Of a stretch of DNA of 64,000 bases, positions 1 to 8,004 are shown in pieces. The notes beneath the pieces are model-generated. The model searched no databases and was not told the DNA's origin. It was given only the letters and a program-made list of their open reading frames with translations. The translations under genes were made by a program, and so were the position numbers. Each line of letters begins with the position of its first letter. Within the stretch, counting starts at the first letter, position 1. The stretch comes from Polynucleobacter difficilis (GTDB lineage Bacteria > Pseudomonadota > Gammaproteobacteria > Burkholderiales > Burkholderiaceae), in the NCBI RefSeq assembly GCF_003065365.1, contig NZ_CP023276.1:310001-374000 (forward strand), written 5' to 3'.

Positions 1-254
1 TTTATGGGTAGATTTTCATATGTCAAAATTAGTGTCGACTAACATCTATAAGTAAATGATTTATATGTATTTTTATTGTCATATTGGCTCTAGAGCGAGT
101 CGAGGACCTTTCTATAGTATTAAAAAGATATAGAAAACTACTTTTATATACTTGACATGATATAAAGGGCTACCTACTATGCATCATCTATATTAAATGT
201 TGCAATGCAATATGCAGGACGTAGAAGTAGCGAATTGCAGAGTGACTCCAGTAA
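1..254. other. AT-rich intergenic region at the left edge
   Basis: I see no gene in this stretch. It is clearly more AT-rich than the coding DNA that follows and contains a strong sigma70-like promoter near its right side, listed separately. No tRNA or repeat was recognised. The upstream gene is outside the window. Confidence 0.5.
152..180 (+). promoter_or_regulatory. Sigma70 promoter upstream of the lytic transglycosylase gene
   Basis: TTGACA at 152-157 and TACTAT at 175-180 are separated by exactly 17 bases, a near-consensus housekeeping promoter. The predicted transcript start lies around 187, giving a leader of roughly 65 bases before the ATG at 255. Promoter function is inferred from the match only. 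Confidence 0.6.
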
Positions 255-1085
255 ATGAGAAAACGCGTAGACAACGTAACAACACAATTAGGCACTTCAC
301 AGCTTGCACTTCTTGCGCTGAAATTGACCCCCTTCCTAAAGGCGTTCAGCAAGAACACCTGGCTAGCCATTGTATTTTTGGCTATTGCCCTTTGGCTAAC
401 TGGTCCGCGCACCAATGCTGGAGCATTTGAGTTTGCACGCATTTTAGTGCCCAGTGAAGCGCGGCAATTGCTCCTGGAATACACCCAATTCGAATTTGCC
501 AATACCGAATCCACAGCGGCATTTCCGTCGATTGCCCCTGCCGCATCGGCAATACCGAGCAGCAAGATCGACCTTGCTGCACTCGATGCCCAGTTTTTGA
601 AGAGCGATAAAGAGCGCCAGGCGGTAGCCAACCACTTGGCAGCAAAGTACCGGATTAGCACGGCCGAGAGCTTGCGCTACGTAAGTCATGCCATCGAAGT
701 AGCCAATGAGGTCAATTTAGACCCCGTGTTACTGCTGGCGATTATGGCAACCGAGTCCAGCTTTAACCCCAACGCCCAAAGTCGCGCAGGGGCCCAGGGC
801 TTAATGCAGGTACTCACCCGCGTTCATACGGAAAAATTTGAGCCTTACGGCGGCGTTGTAGCAGCATTTGTGCCGGAGGCAAATATTCGGGTAGGTGCGT
901 TAATTCTCAAAGCATGTATCGCCAAAGCTGGATCACTGGAGGCGGGTTTGCGCAGTTACCTTGGCGCCCCAAATGCCAGCGGCGGACCAAACAGCTATAC
1001 CTACAAAGTGATTGCAGAGCGTGAAGAGCTCAATGAGGTAGCGCGTAATCGCTCCCCAAAGGGGTCGGGTAATTCGAACGCATAA
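255..1085 (+). CDS. Lytic transglycosylase (SLT domain), membrane anchored
   Basis: A 276-residue protein with one hydrophobic segment at about residues 36-50 and a C-terminal SLT-type lysozyme-like domain. The catalytic glutamate is recognisable in ATESSFNPNAQS (Glu about 167), followed by the GAQGLMQV motif typical of the family. Such enzymes cleave peptidoglycan with 1,6-anhydro-muramyl product formation in the periplasm. The region between residues 60 and 130 is Ala/Ser rich and probably a linker. The gene stands alone behind its own promoter and converges on nusB. The exact subfamily and substrate context are not resolved. Confidence 0.85.
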   Translation: MRKRVDNVTTQLGTSQLALLALKLTPFLKAFSKNTWLAIVFLAIALWLTGPRTNAGAFEFARILVPSEARQLLLEYTQFEFANTESTAAFPSIAPAASAIPSSKIDLAALDAQFLKSDKERQAVANHLAAKYRISTAESLRYVSHAIEVANEVNLDPVLLLAIMATESSFNPNAQSRAGAQGLMQVLTRVHTEKFEPYGGVVAAFVPEANIRVGALILKACIAKAGSLEAGLRSYLGAPNASGGPNSYTYKVIAEREELNEVARNRSPKGSGNSNA

Positions 1086-1116
1086 GTGCTAAGCCCTGAG
1101 GTCAGGGGGCTTGTGC

Positions 1117-1620
1117 TTAGCCCGCTTGGGTCTCGGCTGTTCTGAGGGACTGTGCCAATAGATCCAGCACCCCGTTGACGTACTTATGGCCATCGGTGCC
1201 GCCAAAGGTTTTGGCTAGCTCCACCGCTTCATTGATGGCTACTTTATACGGCACAGAAATATCCATCGCTAGTTCATAAGCGCCAATGAGTAAAGCAGCA
1301 TGCTCTACGGGCGATAGCTCATTGGCAGGGCGATCGAGCGCAGGCGCAATCACACTATCGAGCTGATCAGCGTTATCGAGAACACCCTTAAACAAACCTT
1401 CAAACAAATCCAGCTTGCAACGAGCAAAAGCAGGATCTTCTGCTAACTGCTTGCTAATTGCTGCAGCATTACCTAGGCTGCCAGCGCGGCGCATCACGAG
1501 CCATTGATAGATTCCTTGCAGGGCGTATTCACGGGCGCGGCGGCGCGGCGTTAAGGAGCGCTTGGGGGCTACTGCTTTGGAAACGCCTTCTTCGGCTGGT
1601 TTTGGGGTTTTATTCGGCAT
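1117..1620 (-). CDS. nusB: Transcription antitermination factor NusB
   Basis: All-alpha RNA-binding antitermination protein that works with NusE (S10) at boxA of rRNA operons. The N-terminal basic segment (RSLTPRRRAREYALQGIYQW) and the C-terminal VPYKVAINEAVELAKTFG region followed by KYVNGVLD are classic NusB signatures. I use the ATG at 1620, which gives 167 residues. A longer reading from a TTG four codons upstream is unlikely. The start overlaps the end of ribH by 11 bases, so the two are translationally coupled, a conserved ribH-nusB arrangement. Confidence 0.95.
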   Translation of the reverse strand: MPNKTPKPAEEGVSKAVAPKRSLTPRRRAREYALQGIYQWLVMRRAGSLGNAAAISKQLAEDPAFARCKLDLFEGLFKGVLDNADQLDSVIAPALDRPANELSPVEHAALLIGAYELAMDISVPYKVAINEAVELAKTFGGTDGHKYVNGVLDLLAQSLRTAETQAG

Positions 1621-2149
1621 TATTGATTTCAATATCGAGGTCAGGCGTTAGGGCTAAGGCAAGGTTGGCCATCTCGACGACGGCACGTGCGCAGTCAGCC
1701 CCCTTAATATGAACACGCTCATCGGCCTGCTCATCGGTGTCGCAGGTTAATACGCCATTGGCAATGGGTAAACCAGACTCAAGGCTAACCCGAGTAATAC
1801 CAGAAGCAGACTCATTGGAGACCAATTCGAAATGGTAGGTCTCCCCCCGAATAACAGCGCCCAAAGCAACTAGACCATCAAACTCGCCTGTCTCCGCCAG
1901 CTTTTGGAGTGCAAAGGGAATTTCCAGTGCGCCAGGAACGGTCACCAATCGAATGTCGTCTTGCGCCACCCCTAGGTGAATTAACTCGGCGATGCATGCT
2001 TCACTTAAGGCATTGCAATGGTCTTCATTAAAGCGCGCTTGCACAATACCAATGCGCATATCTTGGCCATTCAGATCGGCCTCTAAGATGCCAACGCCAC
2101 GACTTTCATTGTCATCATCCATGGCGGCAGTAGAAGTTGGGCTTGTCAT
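1610..2149 (-). CDS. ribH: 6,7-dimethyl-8-ribityllumazine synthase
   Basis: 179 residues. Condenses 5-amino-6-ribitylaminouracil with dihydroxybutanone phosphate, the penultimate riboflavin step, normally as an icosahedral or decameric cytoplasmic assembly. Seen: the VPGALEIPFALQ motif and the GAVIRGETYHFELVSNES block with the catalytic His. The N-terminal 30 residues precede the conserved IGIVQARFNE core and are probably disordered. It sits between ribBA and nusB on the same strand; 75 bases separate it from ribBA. Confidence 0.95.
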   Translation of the reverse strand: MTSPTSTAAMDDDNESRGVGILEADLNGQDMRIGIVQARFNEDHCNALSEACIAELIHLGVAQDDIRLVTVPGALEIPFALQKLAETGEFDGLVALGAVIRGETYHFELVSNESASGITRVSLESGLPIANGVLTCDTDEQADERVHIKGADCARAVVEMANLALALTPDLDIEINNAE

Positions 2150-2224
2150 AAAAGTTCCGATTGGTTCGATGTAATTGGTTGGATGTAAAAAAGTGATGTG
2201 CGGTTTATCTGAACTCAGGCAGAT

Positions 2225-3394
2225 TTAGGCCGACTCAAACGGGATATGCCCCGTGATTTCAAGTTTATAACCGGAGAGGCTAGGTACAGGCGTAGGCTTT
2301 GCTAGTAAGCGCATCTTGCCCACATGCAAGTCTTTCAGAATTTGCGCGCCGATACCGTAACTCCGAAAATCGGTTTTGTGACCAACGGTTTTATTCTCGC
2401 TGGGCGAAACACTCTTATTGAGTTTATGGAACTGCGATAACCAGCTCGCCTCCGATGGGGCGGCAACGCCAGCAATATTCAAGAGGACTGCAACACCTAC
2501 GGGAGCAGCTGCAATTTTCTGCAGGGCATGAGCCAAAGGCCAGGAGTGGGTGCTTTCTTTACTGTCTAAAAAATCCAGAACGGTTGCGGGCTCATGCACG
2601 CGCACTAAGGTTTCAATGTTTTCCATTGGCTTACCCTTGACGAGGGCCAGATGAACACAGGAGCTGGGGGTATCGCGGTACACAATTCCCTGAAAGTCGC
2701 CCCATGGTGTAGAGAAGGTACGCTCACCTTCGCGCACAACGATGCTCTCGTTTTGACTGCGGTACTGAATCAGGTCGGCAATGCTGCCAATCTTCAATTG
2801 ATGTTCTTTAGCAAACTCCAAGAGATCCGGCAGCCTTGCCATGCTGCCATCGTCTTTCATAATCTCGCAAATGACAGCGGTCGGCGAGCAGTGTGCCAAT
2901 GCAGCGAGATCGCAACCGGCTTCAGTATGGCCAGACCGAATCAATACTCCGCCTGGCTGCGCCATCAGCGGAAATACGTGGCCTGGTTGCACCAGGTCAT
3001 TTGGTTTTGCGTGGGGCGCGACTGCCGTCTGAATCGTATGCGCGCGGTCCGCTGCCGAGATACCGGTTGTAACGCCGCTGGCCGCTTCAATTGAGACCGT
3101 AAAGTTCGTGCCCATGGACGTGCCGTTGTCGCGCACCATCAAAGGTAAGTTCAATTGCTGGCAGCGTTCGCGCGTGAGGGTTAAGCAGATCAAACCCCGC
3201 CCATACTTGGCCATAAAGTTAATGGCATCTGGGGTGACGTGATCCGCTGCTAAAACTAAATCGCCTTCGTTCTCGCGATCTTCTTCGTCAACCAAAATGA
3301 TCATGCGACCCGCTTGCATTTCAGCAATGATCTCCTGGGTCGAGGAGAGGCTGCCTTGCGTGACAGGAGAAATGGCGGATGAGGTTGTAGGCAT
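2225..3394 (-). CDS. ribBA: 3,4-dihydroxy-2-butanone 4-phosphate synthase with degenerate GTP cyclohydrolase II domain
   Basis: 389 residues. The N-terminal half (about 15-215) is a complete RibB domain with the acidic DEEDRENEGD motif and the RSGHTEAGCDLA active-site segment. It makes the four-carbon precursor for RibH from ribulose 5-phosphate. The C-terminal half aligns in layout with GTP cyclohydrolase II, but the cysteine cluster that binds catalytic zinc (C-x10-CxC type) is not visible, and only one Cys remains there. The second activity is therefore probably lost and supplied by a separate RibA elsewhere, as in many proteobacteria. First gene of ribBA-ribH-nusB. I found no FMN riboswitch in the 110-base divergent region. 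Confidence 0.9.
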   Translation of the reverse strand: MPTTSSAISPVTQGSLSSTQEIIAEMQAGRMIILVDEEDRENEGDLVLAADHVTPDAINFMAKYGRGLICLTLTRERCQQLNLPLMVRDNGTSMGTNFTVSIEAASGVTTGISAADRAHTIQTAVAPHAKPNDLVQPGHVFPLMAQPGGVLIRSGHTEAGCDLAALAHCSPTAVICEIMKDDGSMARLPDLLEFAKEHQLKIGSIADLIQYRSQNESIVVREGERTFSTPWGDFQGIVYRDTPSSCVHLALVKGKPMENIETLVRVHEPATVLDFLDSKESTHSWPLAHALQKIAAAPVGVAVLLNIAGVAAPSEASWLSQFHKLNKSVSPSENKTVGHKTDFRSYGIGAQILKDLHVGKMRLLAKPTPVPSLSGYKLEITGHIPFESA

Positions 3395-3506
3395 AAGCCG
3401 CTATTTTAAGCGCAGGGGGCAAAAGCGGTAGGTCTGCAGCACTTTTACCGCAGAAAAGCCGTATTGCCTGATAGAAATTAGCCCCCATCCCTCGCAATAT
3501 GGGTGA

Positions 3507-3746
3507 ATGCAAAACCCACTAGCAAGCCAAATATACCCATCAATGCAAAAGTCGCGTGCAGCCTACCTTGCCGGCGACAGGGGCTTTGGGCTGATTGAGG
3601 TGGTGGTGGCGATGGCCTTGATCGCTGGTGCTTACATCGGTGTGGTCGAGGCCTATCAGCGCGTACTAATGCAATACAGGCAAATCGAGGTCCAGCGTAC
3701 CGAGCTACATCGGGCTCAGGATCAGCACGAGCGGGGCTCACCATGA
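3507..3746 (+). CDS. PilV-like type IV minor pilin, short
   Basis: 79 residues with a prepilin leader: a basic N-terminus, then GDRG followed by FGLIEVVVAMALIAGAYIGV, so the prepilin peptidase would cut between Gly and Phe and leave Glu at mature position 5. The hydrophobic helix is intact but the globular part is only about 35 residues, far shorter than usual PilV proteins (about 150). An alternative start is the ATG at 3543. Stop and start overlap as ATGA with the next gene. Probably part of a minor-pilin tip complex; exact role not known. Confidence 0.7.
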   Translation: MQNPLASQIYPSMQKSRAAYLAGDRGFGLIEVVVAMALIAGAYIGVVEAYQRVLMQYRQIEVQRTELHRAQDQHERGSP

Positions 3747-4390
3747 CTCTTTTAGGATGTTTGGTGAGTATGGGTTTGGGCATTGCAGTGATTGCGCCCA
3801 TGATGCAGTCCAGCGCAGTACTTGTGTGCAAACAAACCCAACTCGAAAAAGCCTGGCTAGTGGAGCACGATGCGATTCGGGTGCTGGAGCTCATGGCCCG
3901 CTCCATTCGTATGGCGGGATACCGCAAGATCAATTCCTTGGGGGAGTACCGGCAACAGCACATGGCTAAAGTCGATTACATCGGTATTGAACACCGCAGC
4001 GGTTGGAATCGTTCTGATTTTCTGTGGGTAAAGCACGAATCAGCCGATGGCGCAGAAGGGGATTGCTTGGGTAACCGGGTTGAACAAGTTAGTTACGGAA
4101 AAGCCCAATCCAGAACCAAAAAGGGCTTGCGGTACCAAGGCTTTTTTGTACAAAAGGCAGTGGGCGAGCACACTGGATCGCTGATGTGTACCTCACTGGA
4201 TAAACAAGGCCGACTCCAAAACACCAGCTTGATGAACCACATTGACTCACTCCATTTCAATTGGGTCGAGTACAAAACACAGCAAGGTCAGTTGGCTCCT
4301 GCAGCACGCAGTGGTATCCAAATTGTGCTCAAGACCACCCTGGTGGAGCGCGAGTTCAGTCGCTTTGTAGCGCTGCGTAATACTCCATGA
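3743..4390 (+). CDS. PilW-like minor pilin
   Basis: 215 residues; the region DAIRVLELMARSIRMAGYRK is characteristic of PilW proteins of the type IV pilus. From the ATG the protein starts within the hydrophobic segment (MTLLGCLVSMGLGIAVIAP) and lacks the Gly-1 leader. Reading in frame upstream gives an Ala-Gly-Leu-Thr that would look like a cleavage site, but no ATG, GTG or TTG was found in the first 25 or so upstream codons. Start is therefore uncertain. Coupled by ATGA overlaps to the genes on both sides. Confidence 0.7.
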   Translation: MTLLGCLVSMGLGIAVIAPMMQSSAVLVCKQTQLEKAWLVEHDAIRVLELMARSIRMAGYRKINSLGEYRQQHMAKVDYIGIEHRSGWNRSDFLWVKHESADGAEGDCLGNRVEQVSYGKAQSRTKKGLRYQGFFVQKAVGEHTGSLMCTSLDKQGRLQNTSLMNHIDSLHFNWVEYKTQQGQLAPAARSGIQIVLKTTLVEREFSRFVALRNTP

Positions 4391-4827
4391 TTATTGCGTG
4401 GATCCTCAGCATCATTGCAATCATGACAACTCTGGTAATAAATTTAGAGCACAGCGCCGCTCTGCAAATTCGGCTACTCGCCATCGAGCAAGAAGCGCAC
4501 GCAGCCTTTGCAGCGGCAGAGAATGAACTTAATCAATGCGAAGCGCAATTGAGTAATACGGCCCCACTTGATGTGCCAACTACGCACGATGCCGGTGCAG
4601 CATGCGACATTACCGTAGTGGATGCCAATCGAGCAGGCGAGCTCATCCGAGTCCGAGCGCGTGGGAGTGCTGTATCAAAACATCCCATAGCATCCAAGCC
4701 CAATCATCCCAAACAAACCCAACTGGAGTCCATGGTGTACCGCGATAAGCAAGATCACTCTATCCGGCGCCTCAATTGGCGCGTACTGTGGTCGGTAACT
4801 GGGTCAACAAGACCCCAGCTGCCTTAA
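4387..4827 (+). CDS. PilX-like minor pilin component
   Basis: 146 residues: a hydrophobic N-terminal helix (MIIAWILSIIAIMTTLVI) then a polar domain with AAFAAAENELNQCEAQL, the pattern of PilX proteins in which an Ala-rich helix precedes two cysteines (Cys about 53 and 75). An in-frame TAA lies three codons upstream of the ATG, so a longer leader with a prepilin peptidase site is not possible in this sequence. Whether it is processed as a pilin is open. Overlaps pilW-like (ATGA) and the next gene (TAATG). Confidence 0.6.
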   Translation: MIIAWILSIIAIMTTLVINLEHSAALQIRLLAIEQEAHAAFAAAENELNQCEAQLSNTAPLDVPTTHDAGAACDITVVDANRAGELIRVRARGSAVSKHPIASKPNHPKQTQLESMVYRDKQDHSIRRLNWRVLWSVTGSTRPQLP

Positions 4828-5396
4828 TGCGCTACACGATTACAAATATGGAGGGTGGCACTGCAAATGGCCATACCCTGCTGGAGATGATGGCGGTTGT
4901 AGCCATTGTTGCGATTATGGCCAGTATGGGAGCGCCACTCCTGCACCAGCAATTGGCGCAGCGCGAAGTTGAAAACGTAGCCCGGCGTTTTATTCAGCAT
5001 GCGCAATTTGCCCGTCAAGTTGCTTTGTTTAGTGAGGGGCTTGCTGTTCAAATGGTGCCGCTTGAGCAGCAGTGGTCGCGGGGTTGGCGAGTCGTTCAAA
5101 TGGAAGTGCATCCACATGCCAGAGGCCCAATGCAACAGGTATTACTCAGCCAGGGCGATATCACCCCAGTAGAGATTGATGAACGGAGCTCGGGTTTTGC
5201 AGGGCCCAACGGGCAACATAAACGGATTGGCTTTGATGCTTTTGGGGCAGCTAAAAGCCAGTCTGGCGGATTTGTGGCGAACCGGGTGGTGTTTCGGCAT
5301 CAGTCTGCTAGCGGAATTGAGCGCCACGCCATTTTGAGTAGTGGTGGGCGTTGGCGCTTATGTGACCCAGCCCAAGATCGCAGGGCCTGCCGATAA
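4827..5396 (+). CDS. GspH/FimT-family pseudopilin
   Basis: 189 residues from the ATG that overlaps the previous stop (TAATG). The leader ends in NGHTLLEMMAVVAIVAIMAS, so cleavage would be after Gly with His at position 1 (unusual; Phe is normal) and Glu at position 5. Downstream the FimT/GspH pattern REVENVARRFIQHAQFARQVAL is clear. Probably a minor pilin that primes type IV pilus assembly. It is the last of four overlapping pilin genes and is followed after 18 bases by ribD, so the group may be cotranscribed with riboflavin genes. Confidence 0.8.
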   Translation: MRYTITNMEGGTANGHTLLEMMAVVAIVAIMASMGAPLLHQQLAQREVENVARRFIQHAQFARQVALFSEGLAVQMVPLEQQWSRGWRVVQMEVHPHARGPMQQVLLSQGDITPVEIDERSSGFAGPNGQHKRIGFDAFGAAKSQSGGFVANRVVFRHQSASGIERHAILSSGGRWRLCDPAQDRRACR

Positions 5397-5414
5397 ATCG
5401 GTTTTAATAGGGGT

Positions 5415-6551
5415 ATGTTCACCAAAGACGATACCGACTTTATGCGCTTGGCCATAGCCGCGGCGCAAAAGTCTTTATACCTTTCTAATCCCAACCCACG
5501 GGTTGGCTGTGTGATTGTGAAGGCAGGGAAAGTGATTGGCACCGGTTTTACACAGCAAGTCGGCTGTGCCCATGCTGAAATCGAGGCGCTTGCCGATGCC
5601 CGCAAGCACAGTGCCGACTTAAGTGGCATAACCATTTACGTCAGCCTAGAGCCCTGTTGCCATCAAGGTAGAACACCCCCATGTACGCAGGCCATCATTG
5701 CTGCTAAGCCAGCGCGCGTGGTCATTGCCATGCAAGATCCCAATCCCTTGGTTGGTGGAAATGGCATCCAGCAGCTGATCGCCGCGGGCATTCAGGTGGA
5801 GTGTGGTCTCCTGGAAGAGGAGGCGGTTGCCCTCAACCCAGGCTTCATATCCCGCATGACGCGGCAATTGCCTTGGGTACGACTCAAGGTTGCTGCCAGC
5901 CTTGACGGCAAGACAGCTCTGCCCAATGGCCAAAGCCAATGGATTACCGGCGCCGCTGCCCGAGAGGATGGTCATCGCTGGCGCGCTCAGGCCTGCGCTA
6001 TTCTGACTGGCGTTGGTACAGTCAAAGAAGATGATCCCAGTCTGACTGTCCGAGCCGTTGATACCTTGCGCCAACCCAAGCGCATCATCATTGACTCCAA
6101 GCTCGATATTCCGCTCACTGCGGCTGTGCTGAAGCCGTTTCCAAGTCAGTCGGCTTCAATCAAGGACGGTGGTGCCATGGTGGTGTGCGGTGCAATCACA
6201 AGCGATGCGCAATTAGCGAAGCAGGCGCAGCTGCAGGCTCAGGGCGTTGAGGTAATTTCCATGCCAAACGCTGCGGGTAAAGTCGATTTACCTGCACTCA
6301 TGCGCTACCTTGCGACCGAGTGTGGGATGAATGAGATTCATGTGGAAGCGGGCTATAAATTGAACGGCTCTCTGTTGCGTGAAGGCTGTGTAGATGAGCT
6401 GCTCGTTTACTTGGCACCCACCTTACTCGGTTCTGGCCTGGGCATCGCCAATTTGCCTGAGTTGACCTCATTAGCGCAGCGTACTGATTGGAAGCGAATT
6501 GACCTTAGCGTATTCGAGCCGGATATCCGTTTACGCTTTGTGCAGCAGTAA
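5415..6551 (+). CDS. ribD: Bifunctional pyrimidine deaminase/reductase of riboflavin synthesis
   Basis: 378 residues, normal for RibD. The N-terminal deaminase has the zinc motif HAEIEAL and EPCCHQGRTPPC; the C-terminal NADPH-dependent reductase begins near LPWVRLKVAASLDGKTA and contains GVGTVKEDDPSLTVR. Together they convert the GTP cyclohydrolase II product to 5-amino-6-ribitylaminouracil phosphate. It is followed by ribE after 68 bases on the same strand. Confidence 0.95.
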   Translation: MFTKDDTDFMRLAIAAAQKSLYLSNPNPRVGCVIVKAGKVIGTGFTQQVGCAHAEIEALADARKHSADLSGITIYVSLEPCCHQGRTPPCTQAIIAAKPARVVIAMQDPNPLVGGNGIQQLIAAGIQVECGLLEEEAVALNPGFISRMTRQLPWVRLKVAASLDGKTALPNGQSQWITGAAAREDGHRWRAQACAILTGVGTVKEDDPSLTVRAVDTLRQPKRIIIDSKLDIPLTAAVLKPFPSQSASIKDGGAMVVCGAITSDAQLAKQAQLQAQGVEVISMPNAAGKVDLPALMRYLATECGMNEIHVEAGYKLNGSLLREGCVDELLVYLAPTLLGSGLGIANLPELTSLAQRTDWKRIDLSVFEPDIRLRFVQQ

Positions 6552-6619
6552 GGTCGTAACATAAGCAGACGATACAAGTAATAACACCTTAGAAAACCAC
6601 CTACCGATAAAGCACCGAT

Positions 6620-7240
6620 ATGTTCACAGGAATCATTACTGCAGTTGGCCGCATTACAACAGCATCTGCCTTTGGTGATGGCATGCGCCTCACCATTGAG
6701 ACGCCTGCAGGCTACCTGGATGATGTTGCGATTGGCGATAGCATTGCAATCCAGGGCGCTTGCATGACAGCGACCCAAATCCATGGCAATCAATTTACCT
6801 TGGATATTTCGCGTGAGTCGTTGAATAAGACGATTGGACTGGATTTACAAGCCGCCGTGAATTTAGAGAAAGCGCTGCGCCTCTCTGATCGCCTCGGCGG
6901 GCATTTGGTGAGCGGTCATGTCGATGGCATTGGTCAGGTAGAGCGTTTCGCAGCAGTCGATCAATCGCCGGATGGATCGTGGCATTTGGTGATTCAAGCG
7001 CCTGCCGAGATTGCGCCATTTGTAGCCTACAAAGGTTCGATTGTGGTGAATGGGGTTTCGCTTACCGTGAATGCCACAAACAAAACCAATGCAGGTGGCT
7101 GCACCATCGAAATCAATATCATCCCGCACACCATGCAGCAGACCACATTAGGTCAGCTCAAGGCCGGAGACGCTGTGAACCTAGAAGTTGATCTGATTGC
7201 ACGCTATGTGGCACGCTTGATGGATTTTCAGGCTAGGTAG
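6620..7240 (+). CDS. ribE: Riboflavin synthase alpha chain
   Basis: 206 residues made of two lumazine-binding barrels. The first starts with the family-defining MFTGIITAVGRI, and the link between repeats holds LSDRLGGHLVSGHVDG. Dismutates two ribityllumazine molecules to riboflavin and the RibH substrate. With ribD, ribBA and ribH in this window, most of the pathway is present apart from an active GTP cyclohydrolase II and the phosphatase. Confidence 0.95.
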   Translation: MFTGIITAVGRITTASAFGDGMRLTIETPAGYLDDVAIGDSIAIQGACMTATQIHGNQFTLDISRESLNKTIGLDLQAAVNLEKALRLSDRLGGHLVSGHVDGIGQVERFAAVDQSPDGSWHLVIQAPAEIAPFVAYKGSIVVNGVSLTVNATNKTNAGGCTIEINIIPHTMQQTTLGQLKAGDAVNLEVDLIARYVARLMDFQAR

Positions 7241-7246
7241 TTGATT

Positions 7247-7573
7247 CTATGAAATCAGTGTAATTAGCTTTGCTAATACATCATCCATTACATCGGTTGA
7301 AACACGCTCCAACTTTTTTGCTTTTCTTGCACCTAAGTCAAGTACTCTTGGTTGATCGCATCGTACAACCCCCATTGTTTTAGAGCCAATTAAATCAACC
7401 GTAAATCCACTTAATCTTGCAAAACTCCCACCAGATGTTATGGGCACTACGATTGGTGCCTTTGTCAACTTATTAAACGCATCAGGTGAAACTACCAATA
7501 CCGGGCGCATACCTTTTTGCTCATGCCCTGCTGTTGGATCTAGTGAGACTAAATAAATATCACCACGATTCAT
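7247..7573 (-). CDS. MazF/ChpB-type endoribonuclease toxin
   Basis: 108 residues of the PemK/MazF fold. MNRGDIYLVSLDPTAGHEQK and RPVLVVSPDAFN form the N-terminal beta hairpin with the conserved GHEQ, and PIVVPITSGG and VVRCDQPRVLDL carry the other conserved positions of the mRNA interferase active site. Its start overlaps the antitoxin stop by one base (TAATG), giving coupled translation. Sequence specificity cannot be read from the sequence. Confidence 0.9.
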   Translation of the reverse strand: MNRGDIYLVSLDPTAGHEQKGMRPVLVVSPDAFNKLTKAPIVVPITSGGSFARLSGFTVDLIGSKTMGVVRCDQPRVLDLGARKAKKLERVSTDVMDDVLAKLITLIS

Positions 7574-7827
7574 TACAGAATCTCTTTGCCAACAAGGCTC
7601 GAGCTAAGCCATAACTTGTCTTCTTTTTGCATTTTGGCTTTGGGATCACATTTTGCTAATAACTCTGCTAAGGTATATTTTGGTTTAGTGATGGGTTTTA
7701 CTATTAGCTGTCCTTCGCGCAGAGCTACATCCACGATTGATCCTGGACAAATTTTAAGCTCCTCTAAAAATGCAGGGGATACGGCCAGCATTACAGAACC
7801 ACCAACTTTTCTTAAATTTGTTTGCAT
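7573..7827 (-). CDS. MazE-type antitoxin (AbrB/SpoVT fold)
   Basis: 84 residues from the ATG at 7827, which is preceded at proper distance by GGAGGG; a longer frame from a TTG would place that Shine-Dalgarno inside the gene. The N-terminal part (LRKVGGSVMLAVSPAFLEEL) is a swapped-hairpin AbrB-like DNA-binding domain, and the C-terminal tail would wrap the toxin. A palindrome just upstream (7844-7861) is the likely self-regulatory operator. Confidence 0.88.
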   Translation of the reverse strand: MQTNLRKVGGSVMLAVSPAFLEELKICPGSIVDVALREGQLIVKPITKPKYTLAELLAKCDPKAKMQKEDKLWLSSSLVGKEIL

Positions 7828-7843
7828 ACCACCCTCCAATTAA

Positions 7844-7861
7844 GTTATATATTAATATAAC
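7844..7861. promoter_or_regulatory. Palindromic operator of the mazEF-like pair
   Basis: GTTATAT and ATATAAC form a perfect 7-base inverted repeat with a 4-base spacer, ending 16 bases before the antitoxin start. AbrB-fold antitoxins bind such AT-rich palindromes to autorepress. Binding is inferred from position and symmetry. Confidence 0.5.
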
Positions 7862-8004
7862 ATATGGTTGATGCAATATCAAGACAAAGCCTTCACTTTA
7901 AAAAACAAACCCTATCTGTGCTATTGATTTAGTCAATTTTGTAGATTTTGTATTAAATCCATTTTGCTAGAGAATTACTGCTTACAGCGCAGGTAGTAAT
8001 CTAC

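Noticed and set aside
3395..3506. Possible FMN riboswitch before ribBA
   Set aside because: The region is only about 110 bases and I do not see the conserved RFN helices or the AGGG..CGGGG-type core; likewise none before ribD, which follows the pilin genes by 18 bases.
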